The position numbers and the translations under genes are program-made. Shown one piece after another: positions 43,191 to 53,639 of a stretch of DNA of 64,000 nt. Position 1 is the first letter of the stretch. Each line of letters opens with the position of its first letter. Source of the DNA: Shinisaurus crocodilurus (lineage: Eukaryota; Chordata; Lepidosauria; Squamata; Shinisauridae); the NCBI GenBank assembly GCA_021292165.1, contig CM037880.1:180131085-180195084 (forward strand). The letters are read 5' to 3'. The notes beneath the pieces were generated by a model. It ran no database searches. It saw only the letters and a list, made by a program, of their open reading frames with translations, and was not told the origin of the DNA.

Positions 43191-43291
43191 TGCCAGAGGT
43201 CCTCCTTTAAGGAATGTCCAGTGGCTTGTGGTGACTTGCTGGACCTCGCTCTGGCAGCAGTGAGAGGCACAGGGGGTGATGTTACCATATA

Positions 43292-43432
43292 CCAGGCATG
43301 GGGAGCCTGTGGCCCTGCTGATGATGTTGTACTCCCAATTCCCAGCAGCCTCAGTAGTATGTCCAATGGTCAGGGATTATGGGAATTGGGATCCAACAAC
43401 ATCTGGAGGGGTACAGGTTCTCTGCCATATAT
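43292..43432. mobile_element. palindromic MITE, variant
   Basis: 'gatgttgtactcccaattcc' pairs with 'gggaattgggatccaaca'; outer 'gcctgtggccctgctga' is partly lost on the right. Confidence 0.65.
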
Positions 43433-43437
43433 AGTTT

Positions 43438-43592
43438 CATAGTTCATAGAGTTGGAAGGAGCCTACAAGGCTATCGAGTCCAACCCCCTGCTCAATGCAG
43501 GAAACTGGAGGAGGGGTCTCCCATCCAAGTAATAACCAGGCCTGACCCTGCTTAGCTTTCCACGCTCAGGCAAGCTGAGCCAGCGTAAGCCA
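43438..43592 (-). mobile_element. 5S rRNA-headed SINE with CR1 tail, copy 1
   Basis: On the minus strand a head ('gaaagctaagcagggtcagg', then 'cctggttattacttggatgg', 'gagac') matches 5S rRNA from about nucleotide 48 to 93, covering the internal polymerase III control region (A-box, intermediate element, C-box). It joins through 'ccctcctcc' to a CR1 3' terminus ('gagcagggggttggactcg', 'gctccttccaactctatga'). The same junction is at 57325-57476, so this is a family and not a chance fusion. Confidence 0.82.
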
Positions 43593-43599
43593 CAGGTCT

Positions 43600-44439
43600 G
43601 TTATATTAGTTCCCTCCTGGCCTTCTGGCTGCCAAAGCGGTCCTTACATGTTGCTGCGGCTGGCAAGTGTGGTAATTGCCTCTCACCTGGGGATGTGCCC
43701 TCTGCTGCTGTCACTGCCAGCCAGTAGTCCCTGCAACTATGGTAATTGGCTAGTCTCAGGCTCTGAGGCACAGGCCCTTTGGCTCTCACCCAAGGCTCCA
43801 GCCTCAGGCAAACCAGGAGGGTTCAGTACCTGGAGAGGAGGAATGAATCAAACACTTTCACAAACTAGCAGAGCTGTAGACCATTCACCCAATCTTTCAG
43901 CCCCCTCCCCCAGACTAGTTACATGAGAGAGTTTGCAGAATTGGGACCCGTTTTGAAGTTGTTTCACAAACATACATTCTTATCTGCATACAAATACTTT
44001 ACTTTACAAATAATTGCTTCTGCATATAGATTCACTATATAGGACAATGAACTCTTACAAATGGGCAGTGGGGAACTAGCCGTGAAAGGTATTTCTGCAA
44101 ATTCCACCCCTACATGCAGTGCTATGAAGAGTGAAATAGGCCTTTGTCTTGGCCCCCAGATGTTTTCCCTAGATACCCGCTAGTCTCAAAAGGGATACAA
44201 TTCTGCTCTTCTGGGATGTAAATAGCCAAACTCTTATTGTAGCGAGATTGCAGCCAAAGCCTTTAGCAGATACAGCCTTCAACTGTTAAAGCTAATCTTC
44301 TCTGTGCTAGAAGCCAAATTTCAACATTCACAGCAGGGTTTGTGTCCCTACAATGAAAGTAGGGCTGCTTCTGCCATGACTGCTTATTATGGCTCAAATT
44401 AATACCTATACCTTAATTGTGAACACTCGGGATGTTTTA
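43600..44439. other. no recognisable gene
   Basis: Unique-looking sequence. Confidence 0.4.
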
Positions 44440-44584
44440 GAACAGGGGTGGGAGAACGTGTTACTCTCAATATGTTGTTGCACTGCAACTCCCATCACCC
44501 TGGTCAGCATAGCCAATGGTGAGGGATGATGGGGCTGCAGTCCGACATTATCTGGAGTGTCACACATTTTCGACCCCTGTTTTA
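44440..44584. mobile_element. palindromic MITE, variant
   Basis: 'acaggggtgggagaacgtg' and the complement of 'cattttcgacccctgttt' are the ends; the inner arm has 'gcactgcaactcccatcac' against 'gatggggctgcagtcc'. Confidence 0.75.
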
Positions 44585-44652
44585 GAATACCTACATACAT
44601 GTCAGTTTTGCATGGATTGTACTCCAAAATGACAGGCTCAGAAAACCCTAGT

Positions 44653-44695
44653 GTATATACCTCAAGACACCTACGGTATGTCTTGAGGTATATAC
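44653..44695. repeat. perfect 17-bp inverted repeat, 9-nt loop
   Basis: GTATATACCTCAAGACA at 44653-44669 and its complement at 44679-44695. Confidence 0.95.
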
Positions 44696-44699
44696 ATTT

Positions 44700-45487
44700 C
44701 ATATGAAAATATCCGTATCTGAACTTGCATGTCACCTTTTTTCTTAAGTGTCTGTAAATTTCTTGACATTTAGCATTAACCTCATGGAACTCTGAAGATC
44801 TTTGCATTATTGCAGACCTGCTGCCTTCAAGATGAAGGAGATTACCAGTGGCCTTCCGAGATCTCAAGAAGCCAATAGGAAGCAGGGGTGTCCATGGCGA
44901 CTTCCTTGAGTCAACAAATCAGCAGCAGGGAGGGCAGTGCTGATGCAGCTCTGATGCTCTTGGGAGTGGGACCAATTTCCATTCTCGGGTTTTTAGCTTG
45001 AAAGAGTTGCCGTGACATCCATCTTCCCCTCTCTCTTTTAAGGCACTAAAATTATCTTTTATGAATAATTGTTTATGTGGTGAGAAGCCCTGGAAAACAG
45101 GAGTGCTACAGGACTTTCAGCAATAATATTCACATGGCAAAATGGAGAACACCTCCATGTCATAAGGGGGGAGATTCACCTCCGTATTAAGAGTGCTAGT
45201 TAGTTTTTGTTTGTTTGTTTGTTTGTTTGTTTTGCAATGGCGCATATGTACATGTTTACCCACACAGCTAGGATGCTATTTATAATTCATGGCTCATATA
45301 TAGTATGCTATTTATACCTGCAGCAGTTTTATACTACACATGAGCATAATGAAATTCAGCACACCGTGAATGAAGTCCATCCACATGCAAAAATGAGCTA
45401 CAGTATTTGAGAAATTTTGATTTTTTAAAACAATGCCTTCATAAGATGATGCATCTTAGTGTTTGTTTGTTTTTAATGTACAACATA
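44700..45487. other. no recognisable gene; (GTTT)n at about 45206-45231
   Basis: The 44406-44867 minus frame overlaps the MITE and hairpin and has no domain I recognise. Confidence 0.4.
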
Positions 45488-45716
45488 TGGATTAAATCCA
45501 ATGTCGCACGAGCAGATGTCCGCTAGTGCAACAGGATATTCTCCCTTTATCCTCCCCCGTGGGCCTCTACGTCACCCTAAAAACTGCTTCAGAGGGTTTC
45601 CCAGCCTACCAAGGCAGATTTTGAGGGTGCACAGGGAGCTCGGGGGGGGGGATTGCCCCCTCCCGCTTCGACTGATGGAACTGCTTCTATCAGTAGAACA
45701 GCAGCACCAACCTAAA
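45488..45716. mobile_element. MITE with GGTTGGATCC-type ends, opposite orientation
   Basis: 'atgtccgctagtgcaacagg' and 'ctgcttctatcagtagaac' are the complement-ordered features of 7329-7548. Confidence 0.6.
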
Positions 45717-45719
45717 TCT

Positions 45720-47042
45720 TAAATCTAAAGCCCTTAAAAATGCCCTTTAAAATTAATCAGAAGGAACTATATATATTTAAAATGTCATCTTCTACAACAT
45801 CTAAAACTTTGGTGAAATATAAAAATGATGTCTTTGTTACTTGAAGCTTTGATATCCTGATAAGTTTTGTTTGACTAAATTTTAGGTAGGTAAGTTTTAC
45901 AGTTTATTTTTAAATGATGCTTTACACTGCTGAGCAGTGCAGAGGCACAGCAAAAACACACGTGGTTTATAAAGAGAATGTGAAAATAGCTTAAATTCCA
46001 GTAAACACAAAAGTCATTGTTTATGGCTGAAAAGGAGCTGGAAAGTTTTGTCACGTATTTCCTGGTGGCTGCTAAAATCAGGCTATGATCAACTTTCTTT
46101 CCCCAAAAGTTCAAAGTCGGATCCTCAGTTATAACTTTTCCTAATGAGTTAACAAGAACTCACCGGGCGTATCATGACACGTTTCAATTTTAATAAGCAT
46201 ATTGATAACTTTGAAGGATAATCGACACTGAATTCAATCACGAACTCACTGCCTTATAATCTCCAATATAACATCAGGTTTTAATAAGCCTCCTGTTTGC
46301 AGGGCACATGTGCTTAAGACTGCCTGGAAACCAAATCAGCAGAGAGAAGGGATTACTTTAGATTACCCTGAAATATGCATTGTTTGAAATGGCCTCTGGT
46401 GACCAGCTTTCATGAATGGTTGATTTTACTTGTGGGGCACATCATCTGGCTTAATTATATCAACATCCTTTTGTGTGACAAGTGCAATTCTTAGTGAGTT
46501 GAAATATGAAGCTTTGAAACAAAGCAAATTAGACAGTGAGAAAACAAAGTTAGGAAAGAGTGTGTTAAAAGCTCACGCCAGAGTTGTTTGTAAAAGCTCT
46601 CTTTTCTCAAAGATGTATGTTGGAACGTTCTCTTGGATTGTTTCATGTCACACATGGTTAATATAAACTTAAAGTTGGATACATTTTAACTTTTGATCAG
46701 GCCTGTAGCTAAGTGGCACATAGACACATTCTTCACCACCACCAGCGCACACACACACACACCCTTGAACATTTCTTTCCTCCCATATAGAAATAAGGCA
46801 CAGCTCAGCTTTGGCTTCTCAGTGTGGTTTCAACTGAGATTGAAACACATGTATTTCTTAAACTTTAAATTTTCTGAAAGATCAAATATAATAATTCTAA
46901 CACTTTAAGCCTTAAATTAAAAGAAGTTAAAAAAAAAAAAGGTGCATCTGACTAAATAACTCTGACTGTCAGCATCTGTACTAGTCAGACATGGGAAGTA
47001 CGGTGTCGGTTCTGCATGCCACCCTTTAAGAAGGATCTAGAT
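45720..47042. other. repeat-poor stretch; candidate conserved element at 46180-46640
   Basis: No repeat signature except (AC)n near 46748-46761 and an A-run at 46930. 46180-46640 is balanced in composition with many TAAT and AATTA motifs and may be regulatory; unproven. Confidence 0.3.
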
Positions 47043-47335
47043 CAGGGTGTTGCACCTCTTTCAGCCCAGCAGGCAAATTCCCTTTCAGAGAAGTGCTCAG
47101 GGGCCGGCTTCCAGTGATGGGCGGGCCAAAGGCAACAGGGGCAAGGCCAAGATGACCAAAACTACCAGCATATGGGGGGAAACTGCACAAAAGCTGGGAA
47201 ACCACACAACAAACAGTGGTTGGGGAAAGGGGGTGGAGCCAGGGGAAGGGACGTGGCCATCTGGGTACCCCAGGGGGCTGTATTTGGCCCCGAGGCCTGA
47301 AATTCTGCCCCGAGGCCTGAAATTCTGCACTCCTG
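47043..47335. mobile_element. hAT-like MITE
   Basis: CAGGGTGTTGCACCTC... at the left and ...TTCTGCACTCCTG at the right, flanked by ATCTAGAT and ATCTAGAG (7 of 8 identical). A 20-nt unit from 'ccccgaggcctgaaa' to 'ttctg' is tandemly duplicated at 47289-47328. Diverged relative at 2690-3040. Confidence 0.75.
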
Positions 47336-47356
47336 ATCTAGAGAAGTTGGAACAGG

Positions 47357-47579
47357 TTTAGAGTGAGACTCGGGAGATCCGGGTTCTAGTCCCCACTCGG
47401 CCATGAAACTCACTGGGTGACTTTGGGCCAGTCACTGACTCTCAGCCTAACCTACCTCACAGGGTTGTTGTGAGGATAAAATGGAGAGGAGGAGGAGGAC
47501 TGTGTAAGCCGCCTTGGGTTCCTTGCAGGAAAAAAGGCAGGATATAAATATAATAAATAAAAAATAAAATAAATAAACA
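47357..47579 (+). mobile_element. Sauria-type SINE, head truncated
   Basis: B-box region 'gggttctagtccccac', then 'tcactgggtgactttggg', 'cacagggttgttgtgagg', 'gccttgggttccttgcagg' and an (AAATA)n tail. The A-box end is missing. Confidence 0.88.
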
Positions 47580-48005
47580 AGGATGGGAAGCAGTTTGGAA
47601 AACCAGTCCCATGAGGAAAGGTTGAAGGAATTAGGCATGTTTAGCCTGGACAAGAGAAGACTGGGGGTCAAGGGAGACATGATAGCACTCTTCAACTATC
47701 TGAAGGGTTATCAGAGGGAAACAATTTGCTCTCTGCTGCCCCAGAGGGTAGGACTAGATCCAATGGATTCAAGTTACAGGAAGGCTGATTTTGGTTGAAC
47801 ATTAGGATAACCATCTTAATGCTAAGAGCAGTTCAACAATGGAACCATTGTTATCTAGAAGGGTGGTGGGCTCTCCCTCCCTGGAGATCTTCAAGCAGAG
47901 GCTAGACAGCTGAGTGGAGGCCCTACAGTGTAGGGGATGCTCTATCTCTGGATTTTCTGCATCAAGTAGGAGCTTGGACTAGATGACCTTGTGAATTCTA
48001 TGGTC
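47580..48005 (+). mobile_element. CR1 LINE, 3' end
   Basis: Encodes [16 protein letters not shown], then [10 protein letters not shown], and ends 'ggactagatgaccttgtg', 'aattctatggtcatct', the CR1 terminus. It abuts the tail of the SINE at 47579. Confidence 0.88.
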
Positions 48006-48009
48006 ATCT

Positions 48010-48579
48010 GTTGCTGGGAATGAGGCTCTATTCCAACTGCCATGTGAGTCAGGCGTGCTGAAGCAAGCGAAGTGGGCTGACATCAAACCCAGTTGATGTG
48101 GCTACTCTTATCAGCAAGTTGAAGAACCAAACACACCTTTTCTAAAAATGTTGGTGCAATGTCTCTGGGTCCAAAATAGGCTAAAGGAATGAGGAACAAC
48201 TTAAAATATAACTCTATTTTAAGGAGAATCTAAGAATCTCTTGTACAACAACCTACAGGGCTCTGGAACTGCCGAGGCCATCTGACCTCAAATTACCAAC
48301 TCTTTAATACTAAGGGAGTGTCAATAAAGTATAAACTGTACCATTACAGTTGGAGGGGAGGATGTTCTTTTTAATATTGTTTCGTTTTCCTTTTAGTTAT
48401 GTATTTGTGGCCTCAGAACTAGGAGATGGAAGTGAATATGAGTAGAACAGCTTGTTCTGTGAGAGCCTTATTTTTGTGATAACGGCAATGGGAATGGTTA
48501 GGGACTAGCCAAGATTAGTTTTTACCTTGCCCGTCTTTATTTCCTCAAAGCTATCGAAACATAACACGTCGATTATGGG
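48010..48579. other. no recognisable feature
   Basis: Unique-looking. Confidence 0.4.
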
Positions 48580-48802
48580 CTAAATCCAACATAATGTGAG
48601 TGGAGTTCCACTTGTGCAATAGGAGTTTCCTTTCCCCTCTTCTACCCTGCAGCCTCATGTACACTCCCCAAATCTGCTCTGGACAGACCCCAACACTCCA
48701 GAGCAGATGTGGGGAGGTGTGGGGGACTGCACGTGGGAGGAGGGATTCAATTCCCTAGTGTTGTCTGTTCTGCTGATGACAGGACACCATTGCAGGCAAC
48801 CC
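48580..48802. mobile_element. MITE with GGTTGGATCC-type ends, third copy
   Basis: 'gggctaaatccaacataatg' at the left; an internal inverted pair 'cccaaatctgctctgga' / 'ctccagagcagatgtgggg'; 'ctgttctgctgatgacagga' at the right. Confidence 0.5.
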
Positions 48803-48804
48803 TA

Positions 48805-50162
48805 TGAGTTCTTTGCAGAACTTTACCAGCAGATGATAGATGCTGGTAAAGTTCCTGTAAGCTTCCACAAACCCTCAGGATAGACTGAGCAACAAATATA
48901 ATGTATTGTTTTGGTAGCTGCTTTGAACATGATATTATAGAAAAGTGGATAATAGTCTGTTAAATGAATAATAGTGATTTGGAATATAATGCTTGATGGT
49001 TCTGAACTCAAAATTTTCTTGCCACCTTTCATACCAATTGCTCATCTTGTATTCACTTGCCCATATTTTAGCTGTGGTCCTATTTAAATGGAAGGTACAT
49101 ATTTGTGCTGTACACAAATTTCCTTTGACCAGGGCACACTACTGCATATACATCAAAAGGTGGGTTCCATTTTTTCCCCTCTAGGAAGTCTTGACTATCC
49201 CTGGATATGCATACACATAGACAGAAGTACAGAAGTGAACCAGTTTATCATGGATAAAAGTTTAAAAAACAAAACAAAACCACAAAGATGAGAAAAAACA
49301 ATTGTCATTTTTTTGTTTTACTTAGCATGCTAGTTAGCATATATATTGCTGTTATGATGGTTTAAAACATGTGTATACATTTTTGTGCCTATGCAGGAAT
49401 GCTTGTTTTTCAGAAGAGTTTATGTGGCAATCTCCTTTGTAGTTGTTTGTGGAAACTACAATGTACTTATTACGAGGTTACAAATCCCTGTGCCTGCAGT
49501 TAAACTAAATTATAGTTGGTGGGTATATTAATTTATCCCTAGGCATGGGTTAAAACATCATAATTGCAGGCAGATTATGTTTAGAGGTGAGCAAGTAATT
49601 CTGATTGACTGGTAAATATGTTGTAGATCAGACAGATAAATGCTAGGCCTAGATATTTAACTAGGTACATTCTTTGTATAAATCAAATGCTTTACAACTA
49701 AGATTAATGGATTAACCTTTAGGAGGAGGTAGTAGCTCCTGCTGTTTCTTGATTTGTTGTACTGTAAATGCATTTTCCATGGTGAGAGGCTTGACATCCC
49801 ATAGAGAAATGAACTGCAGTTTTACCCAGCTATTCCTGATTGATGATTGCCATGCTTGTTTTCCAGGGATGCAGCATGAGTGCAGGATTTGAAAAGTACT
49901 GTTGCTTCCATTTAACTTTTCTTGCAGGGGCCCCTAACAGAACTCTGAAATTTGGCATATTTTGTTGTTCCTGTGGTTGAGCAAAACACTTGATTTTCAA
50001 CAGCCATGTTTTTCAAAAAGAAAAGTCACCTTAACTTTGAATTTGATTTCACCAAAATTCAGCAGCAAACCTCATTTGACTGGTTATTATCTTACACTTT
50101 CAGAACTGCTAGTTTCATGAGCTAGCCAAACTCTAACAATGCATCTGTTCAAATACAGTGGG

Positions 50163-50165
<3 letters not shown>
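48805..50165. other. no recognisable gene
   Basis: AT-rich unique-looking sequence; a 14-bp inverted pair 'tgctggtaaagttc' with 'gaactttaccagca' at 48818-48854. Confidence 0.4.

Positions 50166-50166
<1 letters not shown>

Positions 50167-50201
<35 letters not shown>
50167..50201. repeat. (TC)n microsatellite
   Basis: About 17 uninterrupted TC units. Confidence 0.95.
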
Positions 50202-50203
<2 letters not shown>

Positions 50204-50218
50204 GCTTGCAAGAAAATT

Positions 50219-50306
50219 AGGGGTTGTATCCAATGTTAGTCCTACTTAGAGAAGATGTATTGAAATGAATGGGACTTAAGTTAGACTGGCGTTGGATACA
50301 ACCCTC
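50219..50306. mobile_element. short palindromic MITE with GGTTGTATCCAA ends
   Basis: GGTTGTATCCAA and TTGGATACAACC are perfect inverted ends about 85 bp apart, with 'gaatgggacttaagttag' inside, linking it to the GCAATCCTA group. Confidence 0.75.
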
Positions 50307-50476
50307 TCCCACCTCATTCTGAAGGTTCAGTATATGTAAGGCACTGAGGGTTTTACAATGGAAACCTAGTCAGCACAAGGCATTTCAAAATTTGTTTTAT
50401 ATACACACTTAACTGGAGATGGCAATTAGGGGCTTGAAGCTTTAATTGGTACATTAGTCAACCAACAATTTAGTTC

Positions 50477-50612
50477 AGGGGTGGGCAACTTGTGGCCCTC
50501 CAGACATTTTGGCTTACAGCTCCCATCAGCCATAGCCAACATAGCTAATAGTGAGTGATCATGGGAGTTGTAGGCCAAAACATCTGGAGGGCCACAAGTT
50601 GCCCATCCCTGA
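50477..50612. mobile_element. palindromic MITE, complete
   Basis: 'caggggtgggcaacttgtgg' pairs with 'ccacaagttgcccatccctg' and 'ggccctccagacattttgg' with 'ccaaaacatctggagggcc'. Confidence 0.9.
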
Positions 50613-50779
50613 AGTTGATTGATTGGTGGGCAGCAATTTTAATATGTACATTGAAAGCAGTGTGTGCTTGTAGTTTTTAAGGCTCTTTTGGTTCTGATGG
50701 GAAAAAAGAAAATACCCAAGGTGGCTTTTCTCTCTCTCTCAATGAAGTGGTGGCTTTGTTTTATTAAATTGTAAATTGT

Positions 50780-51180
50780 TTTGTCTTTCTATGGCTTAAG
50801 GATAATGATGCTCCAAGTTAATACTAAAAAGGAAGGGACCAGATCTCTGGGCAATTCTTTCTCGTCTATTGTCTGAATGGAAGCGAGCTATTCAAATTGA
50901 ATGACCTCTGAATGCAGGTCAGCAGACATAATTTGGCATTAAACAAGATCCAAATACCTGCCAGCTTTTCCTCTTGCTTAAGTCTGGCAGTACTGATTTG
51001 TAATGGCCATCCAGATGACCGCAGTGCTAATCAACAAGTACAAGCCTATTAAATTTATTTTCAGCTGCAGAGGTGATGAAGGATCTTGATAACCTTACTT
51101 AAAATAATCAGCAGCTCATTTGGTCATATTTGAAATAATCACCTTCACACAAGGAAGGTATGAATTAGATTAGCCACATT
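50780..51180. other. repeat-free stretch, candidate conserved non-coding element
   Basis: No repeat signature. Contains 'gctattcaaattgaatgacc' and several AATTA/TAAT cores. Function inferred only from appearance. Confidence 0.28.
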
Positions 51181-51214
51181 AGGTGTGGCTAATTAGATAG
51201 CCAGGTTGTGATAA

Positions 51215-51478
51215 AATCACCAATATGTTGGTGATGCCCAGTTGTATTTCTCCTTTTATGCAGACCTAGTGAGATCTCTAAAGAAGTGTCTAGAGTTGAA
51301 AAGGGGCTGATTGTAGGCTAATAAGTGGAAGCTTGATCCAAATAAGATGTAGTAGTTGAGGATGCAAATCCTGTCAATCTGGGATAGGTGGTTGGCCTAG
51401 ATGTGGTTGGTAGATGGGGTCTTACTAAAGGGAGACTTAAAGGATCAGGTTTGCACACTGGGGGTTCTTCTAGACCAG
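51215..51478 (+). pseudogene. L2 ORF2 fragment, very old
   Basis: Plus strand reads Y-V-G-D-A-Q-L-Y-F-S-F where L2 has Y-A-D-D-T-Q-L-Y, then C-L-E-L, A-N-K-W-K-L-D-P-N-K-M and L-K-D-Q-V-C-T-L-G-V-L-L-D. The catalytic motif is destroyed and stops are present. Confidence 0.75.
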
Positions 51479-51479
51479 A

Positions 51480-51590
51480 GGCTAGCAACCTTTTGGGGCC
51501 CATTGGCACATTTGGCAATTTGAGGAACTGTCCTGGGCACCTCCACAAAATGGCTGCCATGGGAGGCATGGCTAGTCACAAATGGTAAGT
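51480..51590. mobile_element. partial interspersed repeat
   Basis: 'ggctagcaaccttttggggc', 'ggcacatttgg' and 'cacctccacaaaatggctg' resemble the left part of a common MITE-like repeat. 54095-54165 ('ccctggtggtgccaagaaag', 'gcacacccatgcctgtgg') may be an opposite part. Confidence 0.35.
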
Positions 51591-51779
51591 AGCGTGCCTA
51601 AAGGGGTGAGGAGAAGGCAAAGATGAGGTCTGAACTCCCAACACACTAAACAACTCCTTTGAACCCACAGTTTTCAGCACCAAATGATTCATATTTCAAG
51701 AAGGCAACTCTTTTTTTCGCTCCCCTGCCAGCCAACTCATTCCACCCCCGTCTTCCCCCCCCCCTCACTCGGGATTCAC

Positions 51780-51910
51780 CCATTCTCTCTCTCTCTCACC
51801 CCAGCTCACCACCATAAACATGCTCTCGCTCTCGCTCGCTCTCCACACACACACACATGCACGCACGCACACACAAGCACCCCATGTATCCTTCATGCAT
51901 GCATGCATAC
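51780..51910. repeat. (TC)n, (CA)n and (GCAT)n low-complexity cluster
   Basis: Consecutive TC, CTCG, AC and GCAT runs immediately before the hAT copy. Confidence 0.85.
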
Positions 51911-51914
51911 ATAC

Positions 51915-52580
51915 CAGGGATGGGGACTCGGACTCGAGGACTCGACTCGTGAGTCGGACTGAGTCCCCCCTCTGACTCGAGTCCCACTTGAGTCCCAATA
52001 TTTTTAATGGGACTCGAGACTCGACTCGGGACTCGAGACCAAGGACTCGTCAACATCCCTGCTTGATGCCACCTGCAGGTGCTGTCTGGACCTAGTTGCA
52101 GTAACAATCCAAGTTTATTTTTTAAAATCATTTTCCTAATGCAGCCTTTCAGACATTTTGGGTTTGGCTGCCTCTGCCTGCCTGTTTGGGGTTCCCAGCC
52201 TCCTCTGCCTGCCTGGTTTCTTCTTAACCAGTTCCACAGTTTGAATTGTCCAAGACAAAGGCCTCTGCCTGCCTGCTTTGGGGTTCCCTGCCTCCTCTGC
52301 CTGCCTCGTTATTTTGGGTTTGTCTGCCTGGTCTGTTCTTGTCAAAATCAGTGGCAGAGTTTTGAGATAAAAAGGCACACTTGTGCCTAGAATTTATTTA
52401 AGCCACACATCTAAAGTAGCCTTATTTTGTTGGGAAAACCCCCCATTGATTTTAATAGGGACTCGTGGAGTCAGCTTTGGGAGTGACTCGGGAGTCACCA
52501 TTTTGGACCAAGGACTTGGACTCGGACTCGAGACTTGGGTCCAAAGACTCGTGACTCGAGACCAAGGACTCTCCAACACA
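51915..52580 (+). mobile_element. hAT-type transposon, copy 3, transposase relic absent
   Basis: CAGGGATGGGGACTCGG start, GACTC-rich ends and the 'cctctgcctgcctg' block are as in copies 1 and 2. After the internal CATCCCTG (52051-52058) it carries about 50 bp of other sequence and resumes at 'caagtttattttttaaaatc'; the hATC relic is missing. The right end is decayed ('gactctccaacacacacc'). Confidence 0.85.
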
Positions 52581-52686
52581 CACCTCCCTCCCTTCTGCTC
52601 CTCACCACAAGCACAATAAAAACACTCTTTGCTAAGACCCCTCCAAACCCTTTCTCTCTCATTCGCACATACCTGCAGACTCCATC

Positions 52687-53634
52687 TGTGACGACACGGT
52701 CCCTTACACTTTAGGACCAGGCGCATAAACCCTTCTCAGGCTAAGCACCAACACTTAAAAACCTGAGGGGAGGGTCAAATGAAACCTTTCCCCTACTAAT
52801 GAGGGAAAAGATTAATACTGCTTATTAAGGATCAAGCTTAAATTTATGATGCTGTGGGTACAAAGGTGTATGTGTGTGTGTGTGTGTGTGTAGATTTAAA
52901 AGTAATGCAGGTTAATAACGCCAACCAAGCTGACACATAGGATTTGGGTAGCAAACAAAATAAAAGTAAGTTTATTTTAATTCTCAAAATCTTAGTTCCA
53001 GAAAATAACTTAAAACCTGCCTACACCAAACACTTGATAATTAACCTAAGTCCCTATAATTCTAAATACAGTAATACCTTGGATTGTAAGTAACTTGGTC
53101 TGAGAGCGTTTTGCAAGACAAGCAATTTTTTAAAATAAATTTTGACTTGATAAACAAGCGCCGTCTTGCAATACTCACGTAGGGATGTAACCGCTCGCCT
53201 TGAGCAGGCGTAGTGGGCCGAAATCGGCCCCACTCACGCCTGCCAGGGACTCACTCTGATATAAGAGTGTTTTGGATTACAAGCACAGTTTCGGAACGAA
53301 TTATGCTTGCAATCCAAGGTATTACTGTACTTTCACTCCTCATACAAGCATTGATTCCTCTTAAAACTCCTGACAAGACACGAATAATCCAACTAACCTA
53401 ACTCCCAAACTCTCGTAACACTCCCAACACACTCTAACCACCCACTAACTCTCAACTCACATAAAACTAACTCTGACATGTTTGAGTGTTGACACTCAAA
53501 CACTCCTTATATACTCCTCCCCCCACCCTTTCCAAGACATCACAAACCACACCCACTCAGTTCAACATTCTATACTCACTAAATATACTAAAGCAGGCAT
53601 ACACCAGGGAACTGAATTGTGGGGTTACGCCACA
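52687..53634 (-). mobile_element. solo LTR with a nested MITE
   Basis: Plus-strand TGTGACGACACGG...GGGTTACGCCACA, so TGTGGCG...CGTCACA on the minus strand, flanked by a perfect 5-bp duplication CCATC (52682-52686 and 53635-53639). On the minus strand a TATA box ('gaggagtatataaggag', about 53505) is followed about 520 nt on by an AATAAA (about 52969). No internal coding region adjoins. Without the 259-bp MITE the LTR is about 690 bp. Gypsy or ERV origin is not resolved. Confidence 0.8.
53069..53327. mobile_element. Tc1/mariner-type MITE, copy 4, altered interior
   Basis: CAGTAATACCTTGGATTG and CAATCCAAGGTATTACTG are perfect 18-bp inverted ends between TA dinucleotides. About 53175-53255 is GC-rich and unlike copies 1-3, with its own imperfect hairpin ('aggcgtagtgggccga' against 'tcggccccactcacgcc'). 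Confidence 0.9.
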
Positions 53635-53639
53635 CCATC

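Larger units (their letters stand above)
39540..43270 (-). mobile_element. old L2-clade LINE carrying several later insertions
   Basis: Pieces of one L2 appear in correct minus-strand order: 3' end and ORF2 C-terminus at 39570-40046 ('FRVLVLAFKVLNGLGPGYLK'), the 'attacagtaactgg' segment at 40469-40585, the L-K-L-N-P-D-type region at 41850-42088, and reverse transcriptase at 42838-43190 (F-R-P-G, then F-D-T-I-D-N). Between them lie a CR1/L3-like end, a hAT locus, a palindromic MITE and a GC-rich hAT-like element. It is dead and much older than its passengers. Confidence 0.8.

Noticed and set aside
43515..43560. Possible 5S rRNA gene
   Set aside because: Only about 46 nt of 5S match, and it is fused to a CR1 tail; it is a SINE head, not a gene.
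44406..44867. 153-codon minus-strand frame
   Set aside because: Covers a palindromic MITE and a hairpin; no domain-like features.
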